64,000 nt of DNA from CAMLQK01 sp035690865 (GCA_035690865.1 DASSKE010000005.1:124001-188000); one strand, 5' to 3'; shown: positions 9,197 to 18,543, counted from the stretch's first letter. Notes: a model not told the origin generated them from the sequence alone. Numbers and translations are program-made.

Positions 9197-11742
9197 ACAC
9201 TCACGACTTAGACAAGTTTGCAATTGCTGCTTTACTGACGGTCGCCCTATGGCTAATTATTTTCATTGTCCTCAAATACTTTAACTTTAGATGGGCCGTG
9301 AATAGAAAGCGGGTTTCTTTCGAGATAACCCCACCAGCTAACTCAGATCAATTTTCAGAGTCTAACCAAAAGTTTTTTAACGCTTTGCATGGACTAGGAC
9401 AAAGCAAAAGCATTGGCGAGAGAATATTAGGTCGTAATAATTTTATGTGCTTCGAGATACTTTCGAGCAAAGAGAAGGGCATCCGTTTCGTTGCGACCGT
9501 TGCCGAGCAAGACACTGAGTCACTGAAGCACGCTGTCAAATCCTATATTCCAGATGCAAAGTTAAATGTAGTTAAGAGTAAGCCTAACAACAGCAAGGCA
9601 GACTATCTAATCTTTAAACAAAGTGGTCATTATGCATACCCACTGTTAGATCAAGGCAGAATACAAGATCATGATCCAATTTCATATCTAACTGGCAGCC
9701 TCACTGGGCTAGCAAATGACGAATTTATGACAGTGCAGCTAGTTTTAAAGCCTGCTCGTATTAGGGGCGCAAAATCTCTAGCTAATCGAATGTTGCGCAA
9801 TGAAGAAATAGTTCAAAGCATAGGACGTGCAAATACGACTGGCCTTATTAAGGTATTTGGACTAATAAGTGACCTACTATTTAGTGTTGCTGATGGCGTT
9901 GCTGACGCTACAAGCGGCCCAGTCCGGGCAAAGCAGAAAGATTCAGTAGCAACCCACAAGCAACAGTCTGTAAATAATTTGAAACCCGTCCGAAGTCTAA
10001 GCGAGTTCGAGCAAGAGCTGGCCCGCGAAGTCCATGCTAAACTTTCTCAACCTTTGTTCTATGCCGATTTACGAGTATCTGTCGTAGGATCACGTCAAAG
10101 CTTCGTAGAGCGACGTCAGTCACTCAGGGACTGGGCAGCATTATTTAATCTCTCTACATACCAGGCCTTGAAGCTTCGTTGGAGCACTCCAGAATTTTTA
10201 AGATTGCCCATTCGGCGTGCATTATTTACTGCCAGAGTTCCTGCTACGTCGAATAAAAACAGCATGATCTTAGGGTCTAAAGAAATTGCCGATATCTACC
10301 ACTTTCCTCATAGCCAAACTGCGAGAACTGAAAATGTTGTCAAATCATTGAGTAAGTCACTGCCAGCTCCCATCTCACTTAAAGGTAATCCGACTTTTGA
10401 TGTCGTACTCGCTAAGAGTGATTATGATTCAAAAACATTAATTGGTCTTACTGCTAAGGAGCGTGAGCGTCACGTATTTATCATTGGTGGAACTGGAAAC
10501 GGTAAAACTACTCTCATTCAGTATGCTCTTGTGCAAGATATCCAGAACGGTAAGGGAGTGGCAATTGTTGATCCACACGGTGATTTAGCCGAGACTTTAT
10601 TGGATTATGTACCCGAAGACAGAATTGACGACGTCATTTACTTTAATCCGGACGACCTAAGTCATCCAATAGGTTTGAACGTATTGGAACTTACTCCTGG
10701 GTTGGAAGGTGATGATCTGCTTCGTGAGAAAGATTTAGTAACCGAGTCAGTCATCTCTATATTTAGAAAGATTTTCTCTAATGACGATACGGGTGGTCAT
10801 CGTATCGAATATGTATTGAGAAATGCAATCCAGACAGCTCTCACTATAGAGGGTGCAACTCTATTCACTGTTTATAATCTCCTCAACGACCCTAAATACT
10901 GCAAGAAAATAGTCCAGACTTTGGACAATCAAGATTTAAAGAATTTTTGGAAGAATGAATTAGGCAAAGCGGGTGGCTTCCAACAGGTAAAGATGGTTGC
11001 AGGTATCACTTCTAAAATCGGACGTTTCCTCTTTTCGGCATCAGCAAAACGTATTCTTGAGCAGCCAAAATCTACAATAGACTTCGATGAGATTCTTGAT
11101 GGCAAAATACTAATCTGTAACTTGTCGAAAGGTTTACTAGGCGAGGATACTTCCGAGCTATTTGGAATCTCTATATTGGCAAAGCTGCAAATGGCGTCCT
11201 TGCGCCGTGCTCGCCAAAAACAGGTAGACCGCAAGCCATTTTACTTGTATGTTGATGAGTTTCAGAACTTTGCAACTCCCTCATTTGTACAAATGCTTTC
11301 TGAAGCTAGAAAATATAAGCTTTTTCTCACAATGGCCGAGCAATCAACTTCACAACAGGACGACCAACAAATGGTAAATATCATACTGGCAAATGTAGGA
11401 ACTGTAATATGCTTTAGATCTGGCAACCCTTCTGACGAACGCCTAGTACTTCCCCTTTTCAACCCTTATGTTAAAGAGGGCGAAATTGCCAATCTATCCT
11501 CATATCATTTTTATATTCGTGTGGCAGCCGTGAACTCACAAGAGCCTTTCTCTGGTGAGACATTGCTCTTAGAGCACAAAGGCGGTCCTGAAACCGCCGA
11601 GAAAATACGCACCGCTTCGCGTAAAAATCATGCTACTAAATACGCTGTGCCCAACGAAGCGAAACCTACAAAAGACGCTATTGCTCCGAAGAAAGATAAT
11701 CCAGGCAAACAAACAACACCAAACAGGGGCAGATTATTATGA
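9193..11742 (+). CDS. VirD4/TraD-like type IV coupling ATPase
   Basis: 849 residues. One N-terminal membrane helix (about 8-30), a long middle region, then a RecA-like motor with Walker A GGTGNGKT (432-439), VDPHGD just after it, and Walker B YVDEFQNFA (acidic pair 688-689). VDPHGD and DEFQNF are characteristic of the TraD/VirD4 and TraM-recognition families. It would recruit DNA or protein cargo to the channel. The C-terminal 50 residues are Lys/Pro-rich and low in complexity. It is last in the transfer operon. Confidence 0.83.
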   Translation: MNTHDLDKFAIAALLTVALWLIIFIVLKYFNFRWAVNRKRVSFEITPPANSDQFSESNQKFFNALHGLGQSKSIGERILGRNNFMCFEILSSKEKGIRFVATVAEQDTESLKHAVKSYIPDAKLNVVKSKPNNSKADYLIFKQSGHYAYPLLDQGRIQDHDPISYLTGSLTGLANDEFMTVQLVLKPARIRGAKSLANRMLRNEEIVQSIGRANTTGLIKVFGLISDLLFSVADGVADATSGPVRAKQKDSVATHKQQSVNNLKPVRSLSEFEQELAREVHAKLSQPLFYADLRVSVVGSRQSFVERRQSLRDWAALFNLSTYQALKLRWSTPEFLRLPIRRALFTARVPATSNKNSMILGSKEIADIYHFPHSQTARTENVVKSLSKSLPAPISLKGNPTFDVVLAKSDYDSKTLIGLTAKERERHVFIIGGTGNGKTTLIQYALVQDIQNGKGVAIVDPHGDLAETLLDYVPEDRIDDVIYFNPDDLSHPIGLNVLELTPGLEGDDLLREKDLVTESVISIFRKIFSNDDTGGHRIEYVLRNAIQTALTIEGATLFTVYNLLNDPKYCKKIVQTLDNQDLKNFWKNELGKAGGFQQVKMVAGITSKIGRFLFSASAKRILEQPKSTIDFDEILDGKILICNLSKGLLGEDTSELFGISILAKLQMASLRRARQKQVDRKPFYLYVDEFQNFATPSFVQMLSEARKYKLFLTMAEQSTSQQDDQQMVNIILANVGTVICFRSGNPSDERLVLPLFNPYVKEGEIANLSSYHFYIRVAAVNSQEPFSGETLLLEHKGGPETAEKIRTASRKNHATKYAVPNEAKPTKDAIAPKKDNPGKQTTPNRGRLL

Positions 11743-11780
11743 TCAAGCTTTTGCAACGGGTCATAAAGTGATAAAGTTTT

Positions 11781-12317
11781 ATGATGAAATCAAGAGCTCT
11801 ACTTATTCGCGGTCATCAAGGTGTTGGTAAGACGGAAATATCCCAGGCTCTCTCTGAAAACCATAACTTTTGTAGAATTTCGAAAGATGATTACTACGAC
11901 CCAATAATGACTGAATTGGGCGACCATAAGACTTCAAGCAAGCTGGCCTACATCGCTATGCATTCTACTCTTCGTGCAAATGCGCGCTCGGGCAATAGTT
12001 TTGTTCTTGATGCACCTTTCAATGGTGCTCTTGCCGCTCCTGCTCTCATGCAAGATCTTGAAACATGGGGTTTTGCTGCTAAAAGCGTCCTGGTAGTCTG
12101 CTCAGACCACGAAGAATGGGCTCGCCGTTTAAAGCTCCGAGAAAATGAAGATAATCCTAGCCATCAACTGACAACGCTAGAAGAAATAAAACATTATAGG
12201 GGCACTTTAGAAGCAGAGCCTTTTAAAGGTGAATTCGTAATAGATTCTTCGGGCTTTGCCGTCGACGCGCTCGCCCAGCAATGCGTTGATCACTTTAACG
12301 CAATTACTAATTGCTGA
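11781..12317 (+). CDS. P-loop small-molecule or nucleic-acid kinase (AAA_33-like)
   Basis: 178 residues. Walker A GHQGVGKT at residues 11-18; a SKDDYYDP motif follows, as in kinases whose Asp activates the substrate hydroxyl; RRLKLRENE resembles the lid region. Size and layout fit the polynucleotide kinase/Zeta-toxin-like AAA_33 group. The substrate is unknown. Two consecutive ATG codons (11781 and 11784) could both serve as the start. It ends tail-to-tail with the HAD phosphatase, with an 11-base overlap. Confidence 0.65.
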   Translation: MMKSRALLIRGHQGVGKTEISQALSENHNFCRISKDDYYDPIMTELGDHKTSSKLAYIAMHSTLRANARSGNSFVLDAPFNGALAAPALMQDLETWGFAAKSVLVVCSDHEEWARRLKLRENEDNPSHQLTTLEEIKHYRGTLEAEPFKGEFVIDSSGFAVDALAQQCVDHFNAITNC

Positions 12318-12831
12318 TTATAAACTCCGTCGCTTCGAGAAGGTTTTCTGCTACAAAAGTAGCATCTGCTCCATCTACTGGAAAGTCGCCGGTTTTGACT
12401 AAAACTGCTTTTGCACCAGAATTCTTTGCTATATCAATATCATCCTGTCGGTCACCAACCATAAAGCAATCTTTTGGATCAAAGCCAAATTCTTTGGCAG
12501 CTTCGAGAATCATTGTAGGCTTTGGCTTACGACATTCGCAATTATCTGCTCGGCGATGAGGACAAGTACATACTTTTAGGATTTCGATTCCACTTGGGGC
12601 TAAAAGATCAACAAAATGCTGATTTATTTTAGAGTACTCTTCGGATGTAAATCGGCCTTCTGATATGCCAGATTGATTCGTGACAATAATAACCTTGTAG
12701 CCATTGTTGGCTAGCAGCTTCATCGCTTCTAAAGTGTCAGGAAATAGCTTAACCTTTTCAGGCGAGTCCACGCGGCGATCTTCCGGCGGAACAATAAGCG
12801 TTCCGTCTCTATCCATTAGTACAATTTTCAT
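12307..12831 (-). CDS. HAD-IIIA phosphatase, GmhB/histidinol-phosphatase-like
   Basis: 174 residues. HAD motif I DRDGT at 8-12, motif II VTNQSG, and a Cys/His zinc loop (CTCPHRRADNCECRKP) that distinguishes GmhB (D-glycero-D-manno-heptose 1,7-bisphosphate 7-phosphatase) and HisB-N. Motif IV is GDRQDDID. The real substrate may be another sugar or nucleotide phosphate, because no heptose pathway is visible nearby. It is last in an eight-gene operon and overlaps the Nudix gene by four bases. Confidence 0.82.
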   Translation of the reverse strand: MKIVLMDRDGTLIVPPEDRRVDSPEKVKLFPDTLEAMKLLANNGYKVIIVTNQSGISEGRFTSEEYSKINQHFVDLLAPSGIEILKVCTCPHRRADNCECRKPKPTMILEAAKEFGFDPKDCFMVGDRQDDIDIAKNSGAKAVLVKTGDFPVDGADATFVAENLLEATEFIISN

Positions 12832-13244
12832 ACAATTATTCCGGCCTCTCGTGCAGATTGATATATCCGCTGTTCCGCATAAGTCTTGCTGCTTGCAAAA
12901 TCCTTAATATTAATAAATGCTGCCTCTTTCGTTGAGATACCGTTACTAGTGGTGTGATATTTAGGGAGTTCTACGCTATATAGAAGCCACATGCGCCAGA
13001 CATTTTTCACTGGTGCAAAATAGGTAAAAACACCTGCTAAACCTACTATCTTACATTCAACTATATTTAGTTCCTCTTGAAGCTCTCGGCGTAGCGCGGC
13101 TTCAGCAGACTCTCCCTGTTCAATCCCACCGCCGGGCAGCGCCCAGTTATCCGAATGCTCTTTTACGAGGAGAAGCTCACTGTTGGCATTTTTTATGAGC
13201 GCTTTTGCGGAAACACTATAGATTGTCTTTTGATTGAGGTCCAT
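12828..13244 (-). CDS. Nudix hydrolase
   Basis: 138 residues with a nearly perfect Nudix box beginning GGGIEQGES and containing the REL-EE metal-binding helix (residues about 38-60). It would hydrolyse a nucleoside diphosphate linked to another group; the substrate is not predictable. It lies between two phosphatases in the operon, consistent with successive cleavage of a nucleotide or sugar-phosphate intermediate, or house-cleaning of by-products. Confidence 0.85.
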   Translation of the reverse strand: MDLNQKTIYSVSAKALIKNANSELLLVKEHSDNWALPGGGIEQGESAEAALRRELQEELNIVECKIVGLAGVFTYFAPVKNVWRMWLLYSVELPKYHTTSNGISTKEAAFINIKDFASSKTYAEQRIYQSAREAGIIV

Positions 13245-13277
13245 AACTGTAAGCTTATCGTAAGGTATACATTCCGT

Positions 13278-13904
13278 CTAGCTTTGCGGGTAGTCAAGGC
13301 TTTGGAGTGTCAGTTTTTGATCTTCAATGATTCGACCCTTAAATTCTCTAGTTATACTGCCCCATTCTTCAAGCGGCCTCTCGCAGACCGAACCAACCAA
13401 TGTCTTGAGCACACTACCATGCGTTATGACAATCGGATTCCCCAATGTCTCATAAAATAACTCATTTCTTATAACGCTCATTCGTTCGTAGGTGCTTTTC
13501 ACCGACTCGCCGCCCGGAGCCTCATCATAGAAAAGTCTCTCTGGTGGTAAATTACTGTGCAAATGTCTAGCCAGACCCTCATCTCGCTCAATCTCCTCCT
13601 TTGTTTTACCTTCTAGGACACCGAAATGCTGCGCACGGAGCTCTTCCCTAACTACGATGTCAAAGCCTAACGTATGGCCCACAATTTCCGCCGTTGCAAC
13701 TGCTCGTTTTAATGGGCTAGAGAATATAGTGCCTGATGCATTCTTGATTACACCAGCCTCTATTAAATGCAGCATTCCACTGCCTATCTGATGTGCGCGC
13801 CTTATGCCAATCTCTGTGAGTTCTCTGTCTGTGCCGGATCCCACCAATTCCATTGGCCTTCGTTCTATAGGGGCGTGTTGTGACCAGTAAATATGCTTTG
13901 CCAT
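13278..13904 (-). CDS. Histidine phosphatase superfamily protein with altered RHG motif
   Basis: 208 residues of the phosphoglycerate-mutase-like fold. The N-terminal motif, normally RHG, reads SQHAP (residues 8-12): the phospho-accepting His is kept but the preceding Arg is Gln. The second Arg (KRAVATAE), the general acid region and the late ITHGS His are present. Activity may be reduced or specificity changed. It starts 11 bases after the beta-propeller gene and belongs to the same operon. Confidence 0.75.
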   Translation of the reverse strand: MAKHIYWSQHAPIERRPMELVGSGTDRELTEIGIRRAHQIGSGMLHLIEAGVIKNASGTIFSSPLKRAVATAEIVGHTLGFDIVVREELRAQHFGVLEGKTKEEIERDEGLARHLHSNLPPERLFYDEAPGGESVKSTYERMSVIRNELFYETLGNPIVITHGSVLKTLVGSVCERPLEEWGSITREFKGRIIEDQKLTLQSLDYPQS

Positions 13905-13914
13905 ACTCTACACT

Positions 13915-15102
13915 TTACATTTTTATCCTAATCAGGCTAAGGCTCATTGGGTCACCTTTGATCTGGAATAACTTTGTTTCGTCATCAACTGAACGTTGCT
14001 GTAATACTTTTGCTTCTGATGCACCGAGTAAGTATAGGCATTCATCACTCAGTACGGCTCCGGCTGCGCCAAATATCCGCAGGCCGTCATCATCTATCTC
14101 TCCAAAGGAAGTTTTTTCGCCCGATTCCTTATCAAATACCATGATTTCCGTAAATCTCTTCAAGTTATCAGAGCGGCAGTAATCGAACATGCCATCTGCT
14201 GGCGCATATATAATTTTCTTGGAGTCCGAAACCATAGTCAGTGTGGGATATACAGCTTCCGCCGAGGCAAAGCCAGCTGGGGTCAGCTGATCATATATTT
14301 CTAGCTCCAGAGTTTCGCAATCAATCTTGAATAGCCTCGATGAAGCCGCGTATATACCGTATAGCGAATTCCGTTGCTCATCATAGTTCACGCATCGCCA
14401 TAAGTTACGGCCTATTTTATTAACCCCTCCCCTTGTGGCGTCGTCCCACTCTTCAATCTGCTCTTCAGGGAAGAAATTTTCTTCGAATTGCAACTTGTCT
14501 GTACTAGGATCGTAAATAAACAGGCCGTTGGGCTCAAAAGACCCATAAACCTTTCCCGCCCTATCTACGGTAATAGTCCTGCAAATACTTCCTTTAGAGG
14601 GAATCACTCCAAGTCGTCTGCTTTTTCTGCTTGATATATCAGTTTCAGCCAACACCCCACCTGGGACAGTGAGACTGTATATTTTGCCACTTTCCTTGTT
14701 TAGGGCAATCGTAAGAATACCCTCACCTTCACTCACAATACCCAGGTCGTCAACTTGGTCTGTCGCCGGGTCATAGGCCATTACGTGGCCACCCTCGTAA
14801 TCGACTTGGTTACTGGGGTTGCCGTAAGGGTATGCAAAATGGGTGCCAAAATAAAGCTTTTGGTCATATGCCTCTAAGATCGGGGTGTGAATCTTGCCAT
14901 GCGCGGTTCCGAGAATTTCATCAATGTTAAATAAGCACTCGGTCTTATCCGTTTTGGGGTCGAACCTGAAGAATCCTGCGCTCTTGCCAGGTATATGACT
15001 ACAGAGACCAAAGTAGATATTTCCATCAGAACAAGTACCAAGTCCCCAGTACGCACTATCAAAGTTCTTGTATGCATCAAGCGGGAATATTTTAGAGTTC
15101 AT
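13915..15102 (-). CDS. Cytoplasmic beta-propeller-like protein of unknown function
   Basis: 395 residues without a signal peptide. Repeating units of about 45-60 residues show strand patterns such as GNIYFGL, QKLYFGT, GKIYSLT, GKVYGSF and KIIYAPA, often followed by YDPxTD. This is the texture of six- or seven-bladed propellers (SMP-30, NHL or virginiamycin B lyase-like). In some such families the propeller is a lyase or lactonase; here no catalytic residues can be assigned. It sits in the middle of the operon between DJ-1 and the His-phosphatase, eight to ten bases from each. Confidence 0.6.
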   Translation of the reverse strand: MNSKIFPLDAYKNFDSAYWGLGTCSDGNIYFGLCSHIPGKSAGFFRFDPKTDKTECLFNIDEILGTAHGKIHTPILEAYDQKLYFGTHFAYPYGNPSNQVDYEGGHVMAYDPATDQVDDLGIVSEGEGILTIALNKESGKIYSLTVPGGVLAETDISSRKSRRLGVIPSKGSICRTITVDRAGKVYGSFEPNGLFIYDPSTDKLQFEENFFPEEQIEEWDDATRGGVNKIGRNLWRCVNYDEQRNSLYGIYAASSRLFKIDCETLELEIYDQLTPAGFASAEAVYPTLTMVSDSKKIIYAPADGMFDYCRSDNLKRFTEIMVFDKESGEKTSFGEIDDDGLRIFGAAGAVLSDECLYLLGASEAKVLQQRSVDDETKLFQIKGDPMSLSLIRIKM

Positions 15103-15110
15103 ATCTTTCC

Positions 15111-15782
15111 TTATTTTGCGGATAATTTTGTATAAATAGCTCCCACGACAAGCTCTATAGATTCAGGATTCTGACCGGTAATAAGATTTCCGTCAATGAC
15201 GAGACGCGGTTGTCGTTTTTCTGACTTGCCAAACAGCGCTCCCTGCTCCTCTAGCTTAGATTGCAGAAGGAATGGCATATCGTTGAAGAAAGGTGTACCT
15301 TTCTCTTCGTCATTAGTAAAACTGGTAAGATGCTTGCCCTTTACGAAGTAGTTGCCAGTTCGATCCTTCAAGCCTATGAGGCTGGCAGGTCCGTGACACA
15401 CTGATGCTATAACACCCCCTCGCTCAGCCGTCGTGTTAATGATCCCTTCTAGCTCTATATTATTTGCAAGATCGAACATAGCTCCATGGCCACCCGCCAC
15501 ATAAACTGCATCAAATGCTTCGTCAATAAGGCGGTTGAGCGCAGTAGTATGACTTAGAAGTTCCATGCGTTTTGGGTTTTCTTTAAACTCTGCGTTGATT
15601 TTATCTCCAGGATAGTCAGAGGTTATAGTACATGAGCCTCCAAGCGGGCTTCCAATTGTCACTTCATAGCCATGAGCCAGAAAGAATTCATAGGCATGAC
15701 TAAACTCTGCAAAATGAAAGCCAGTCTCCAGACCACTCTTTGGAGTTTTTGAAACATTTGTAATTACTAATAAGATTTTCAT
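15111..15782 (-). CDS. DJ-1/PfpI family protein (Hsp31-like glyoxalase III or deglycase type)
   Basis: 223 residues. The nucleophile elbow is SVCHGPA with the reactive Cys; an N-terminal Glu in LETGFHFAEFSHAYEFF and GGHGAMFD complete the usual DJ-1/Hsp31 site. The family includes glutathione-independent glyoxalases and amidotransferase-like enzymes. In a sugar-phosphate operon a role against reactive dicarbonyls, or a lyase step, is possible. Eight bases separate it from the genes on both sides. Confidence 0.8.
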   Translation of the reverse strand: MKILLVITNVSKTPKSGLETGFHFAEFSHAYEFFLAHGYEVTIGSPLGGSCTITSDYPGDKINAEFKENPKRMELLSHTTALNRLIDEAFDAVYVAGGHGAMFDLANNIELEGIINTTAERGGVIASVCHGPASLIGLKDRTGNYFVKGKHLTSFTNDEEKGTPFFNDMPFLLQSKLEEQGALFGKSEKRQPRLVIDGNLITGQNPESIELVVGAIYTKLSAK

Positions 15783-15790
15783 GATTATCC

Positions 15791-16738
15791 CTACTTAATT
15801 TGAATCCAGTGATTTGCATAGTTGGTGAGCAATAGAGCTTCCTTGCCATTCATTTTGATTAAATTCCCCGAGACACGCACTTCATCCCCATCACTTACTG
15901 GGCTGCTAAATTTCCACCACATTGAGTACGCTTCAATTTCGGTACCATCAGCCTCAACACTAAACATTCTTGGATAAAGATTACCGCGTACGGCGTTCTT
16001 TACCCTGCCCGTTACAATATAATTCGTCTTTACAATGTTTTCTGGATCAATGAGGTCCAACGGGGTCAAAATAGAAGTGTCTCGGAAGCGAAAAGTATTC
16101 AAGACTTTACCAATGCTTGTATTTAATTGCATGCCACTCCAGCGGCGGTCAATGATCTTTTCAAAGGAGTTATTTTCATTCCGAAAAACTTTTGCCCAAC
16201 CTTTGCATATCTCTTGCTGGGTAGGCTGGTCGTAGTCGATGAAGCCTAGGTCTTCCCTGACTTCTTTTAGATGTGCTGCTAGTTTCGGAACATTATCTAC
16301 TCCTTGGATGAAAAAATCGACATCGTTCTTAATGTCGCCAATTGCGTTTAGATGAAGACCAGGCAATGCTGAGCCAAAAATACCGATTGAGTCTTTACCG
16401 AACAATTCGCCTAGCTTTTCATAAAGCTCAAACCATACAGTACCCTTGAAGCTGTCTTTCTTCGATTGTGCAGCCGCGATAGGATCGAAGAACTCTACAA
16501 CATCAGCTTTCTTTACTAGATCATAGGTTGAGAGTACGTCATCCGGTAATGTAGACTCTTCGGTGTAATTCTTAGTGTAAGGCTGCCCCCTAAATAGCCT
16601 GTCGCCGTCCTTAGCAGGAGAGTAAAGCTTATAGCCTAGGAAAAATTCATCACTAATAAAGTTCCCCAGCACACGGTAGATGTTGCCGTCCGGCATAAGT
16701 GCGTGGTCCATATCAAAATATTGCTGTTTTTGGTTCAT
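15791..16738 (-). CDS. Nucleotidyltransferase-fold protein with C-terminal beta domain
   Basis: About 315 residues. The central part has IFGSALPG followed by NDVDFFIQG, the GS...DxD signature of the polymerase-beta-like nucleotidyltransferase fold. The last 80 residues look like an OB- or beta-barrel domain. The start at 16738 (ATG) is chosen because a GGAG Shine-Dalgarno lies nine bases upstream, inside a longer TTG-initiated frame. Substrate and product are unknown. Confidence 0.55.
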   Translation of the reverse strand: MNQKQQYFDMDHALMPDGNIYRVLGNFISDEFFLGYKLYSPAKDGDRLFRGQPYTKNYTEESTLPDDVLSTYDLVKKADVVEFFDPIAAAQSKKDSFKGTVWFELYEKLGELFGKDSIGIFGSALPGLHLNAIGDIKNDVDFFIQGVDNVPKLAAHLKEVREDLGFIDYDQPTQQEICKGWAKVFRNENNSFEKIIDRRWSGMQLNTSIGKVLNTFRFRDTSILTPLDLIDPENIVKTNYIVTGRVKNAVRGNLYPRMFSVEADGTEIEAYSMWWKFSSPVSDGDEVRVSGNLIKMNGKEALLLTNYANHWIQIK

Positions 16739-16775
16739 ATATTTCTTCTCCAATAAATTTCAAATTATGTCCGTG

Positions 16776-17594
16776 CTAAGGTATCGCTTTTACTACCTCA
16801 CGTAAGTTATCCTCTGTAATGTATTTAGTGATTGTGCTCGCCACTTCTTTGGGAATAGCACCTAAGAAATGTTCAATATCGGCGATACTCTGGGAGAGAA
16901 GAAACTTGCACATTCTTACGTTCGGTATAAATCCAGGCTTCTGCGCAAGCTCCAAAACGTCTTCTATACTTCGGACAGAATTGATATTAATAACAGCCTC
17001 CGTTTGAGGATATTTTCTACCTTCCGGAGCATCTAAAATGTAATAGAAGGAAGTGTGGGCCACCCCTGCATTTTCAAGTAATAGTTTTAGTGCCGCCTCA
17101 CGTAAGCCCGTTACCCTAATGTCATCGAGAACTACGACCTTCTTTCCTTCGAGATCCAAGTCTTTAGGTAAAGCCAAATCGTTCTGTATAGTCATACTCC
17201 GCTCCTCGAACGACATTGCGGCGTAGTTGTCGGTTGCCATTCGAGCCTTGCTGATCTTAAGGCGCTCGAAATGAGCAAGTGATCCGGCTTCCCTAGCGGC
17301 TGCATTAGCAGACTCCACAAACGGGTAAACAAGTGTTTCGGAAGCTGGCGGAGCGACTCTATACGCAGAGGACGCGATATAGATCCGACTTTCATCGAAC
17401 AGTGCCTCTGGTTGGTTACCTTGGAGTACAAGCCGACCTAGCATTGAGCCATACTTTTCACCAACTTCACCATTACCAAATTTGAATTCACTGTATTCAT
17501 CAAGGTCTGTAAAATTGTCTGGAATATAAGGATGTACTTCTTCACCTGAAGCGTCTACTAAAAGTTCGCCTAAAGAAAGTCTGTCGTATGTCAT
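16776..17594 (-). CDS. Phosphoribosyltransferase-like protein
   Basis: About 272 residues. VVVLDDIRVTG matches the PRPP-binding loop of type I phosphoribosyltransferases (hydrophobic strand, two acidic residues, TG turn), and ALLFD-like and Tyr-rich segments precede it. The start is ATG 17594, which has AGGAG four bases upstream. Long flanking regions (about 140 residues before the loop) are not typical of salvage enzymes, so it may act on a special base or on a sugar phosphate. Sixteen bases after the glycosyltransferase stop. Confidence 0.68.
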   Translation of the reverse strand: MTYDRLSLGELLVDASGEEVHPYIPDNFTDLDEYSEFKFGNGEVGEKYGSMLGRLVLQGNQPEALFDESRIYIASSAYRVAPPASETLVYPFVESANAAAREAGSLAHFERLKISKARMATDNYAAMSFEERSMTIQNDLALPKDLDLEGKKVVVLDDIRVTGLREAALKLLLENAGVAHTSFYYILDAPEGRKYPQTEAVININSVRSIEDVLELAQKPGFIPNVRMCKFLLSQSIADIEHFLGAIPKEVASTITKYITEDNLREVVKAIP

Positions 17595-17610
17595 AGATCT
17601 CCTACTTGTA

Positions 17611-18492
17611 TTAGTAATCAAGAGCTTCTACCTGGTAACTAAAAGTCATGTCCACGGGAAGCTGAAGCATCTTTTGGTAGCGTTCTTTATTTTTGGCAAA
17701 TTCCGCCCACTTTTTTGATGTCCTGCCTGATCTTGGCGCATGCTCAACGTGGCAGACTGAAGCGTTCTGGACCGGGATAACAGCTCGATCTAGAGAAATT
17801 ACCTTTGCAGCCATGGCAGTGTCATTAAATCCCCATCCGACAAAATTTTCTGGACATCCTTTAACTTTTATCAGATCAGAGCGCTTATATGTAACCGCGC
17901 ACGTTAAGCACATCTCAGGAAGTGAGTGTGATTCGGAAAACTCATAAGGTGCATCTTGAAGATCACCGTACCTGTTGATTAAATCTTCCCTGAAGTCACC
18001 TTTGGCACTGGCTATAGGGAACTTAGCCTCAGAGCTATCTGATATGTTGCCCCTCAGGGAAAAAGTAATACATTCGTTAATGGCGTGGAATTGCATGTGC
18101 TCCAGAAGATAGTTGGTGGGTAAAACTATGTCTGAATCTATAAAACAAACTAAATCCCCTGTAGCCTGCTCAAGGCCTCTGTTGCGTGAATAAGCAGCGT
18201 AGCTTCGCTCTTTATTTTTGACAACTACAATCTTCAGAGCTGAGCTTTTGGCTATACCTCTTATAACTTCTTCCGTATTATCCGTAGAGCCATCATTTAC
18301 TAGGATGACTTCATTTATGCGCTCCAAGCCTTGTTGTTGCTCGATGGAGTTGACGGCCGCCGCAATACTTTCTGCGGAGTTATATACAGGGATAACGAAT
18401 GATGCCGTTAGGCCTTTTGGCTTCGTCTGATTTTCGGGATAGATGTATTTATTTTGGTGTAGCTTCAGTTTGTCGTAAAGTTTTTCAGTCAT
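17611..18492 (-). CDS. GT2 family glycosyltransferase (GT-A, with Glyco_transf_7C-like end)
   Basis: 293 residues. FVIPVYNSAESI, ILVNDGSTDNT, an RNRG motif and DSD (metal-binding DxD) define a GT2 catalytic domain; GWGFNDTAMAAK near residue 225 resembles the galactosyltransferase C-terminal motif. No membrane segment, so it acts in the cytoplasm. First gene of the eight-gene operon; Shine-Dalgarno GAGGG sits close to the ATG and a promoter at 18514-18542 precedes it. Acceptor unknown. Confidence 0.8.
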   Translation of the reverse strand: MTEKLYDKLKLHQNKYIYPENQTKPKGLTASFVIPVYNSAESIAAAVNSIEQQQGLERINEVILVNDGSTDNTEEVIRGIAKSSALKIVVVKNKERSYAAYSRNRGLEQATGDLVCFIDSDIVLPTNYLLEHMQFHAINECITFSLRGNISDSSEAKFPIASAKGDFREDLINRYGDLQDAPYEFSESHSLPEMCLTCAVTYKRSDLIKVKGCPENFVGWGFNDTAMAAKVISLDRAVIPVQNASVCHVEHAPRSGRTSKKWAEFAKNKERYQKMLQLPVDMTFSYQVEALDY

Positions 18493-18513
18493 ATACCCTC
18501 ACAATTTCGCAGC

Positions 18514-18542
18514 ATTATATGCAATGTTCCCCAAAATTTAAA
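18514..18542 (-). promoter_or_regulatory. Sigma-70-type promoter of the eight-gene operon
   Basis: On the minus strand a TTTAAA -35 (537-542 of the 18 kb line) and a perfect TATAAT -10 (18514-18519) are separated by 17 bases, and lie just upstream of the glycosyltransferase Shine-Dalgarno. Confidence 0.55.
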
Positions 18543-18543
18543 C

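Noticed and set aside
12307..12831. Heptose biosynthesis from the GmhB-like gene
   Set aside because: No GmhA, HldE or HldD partners are visible; the assignment is limited to the phosphatase family.
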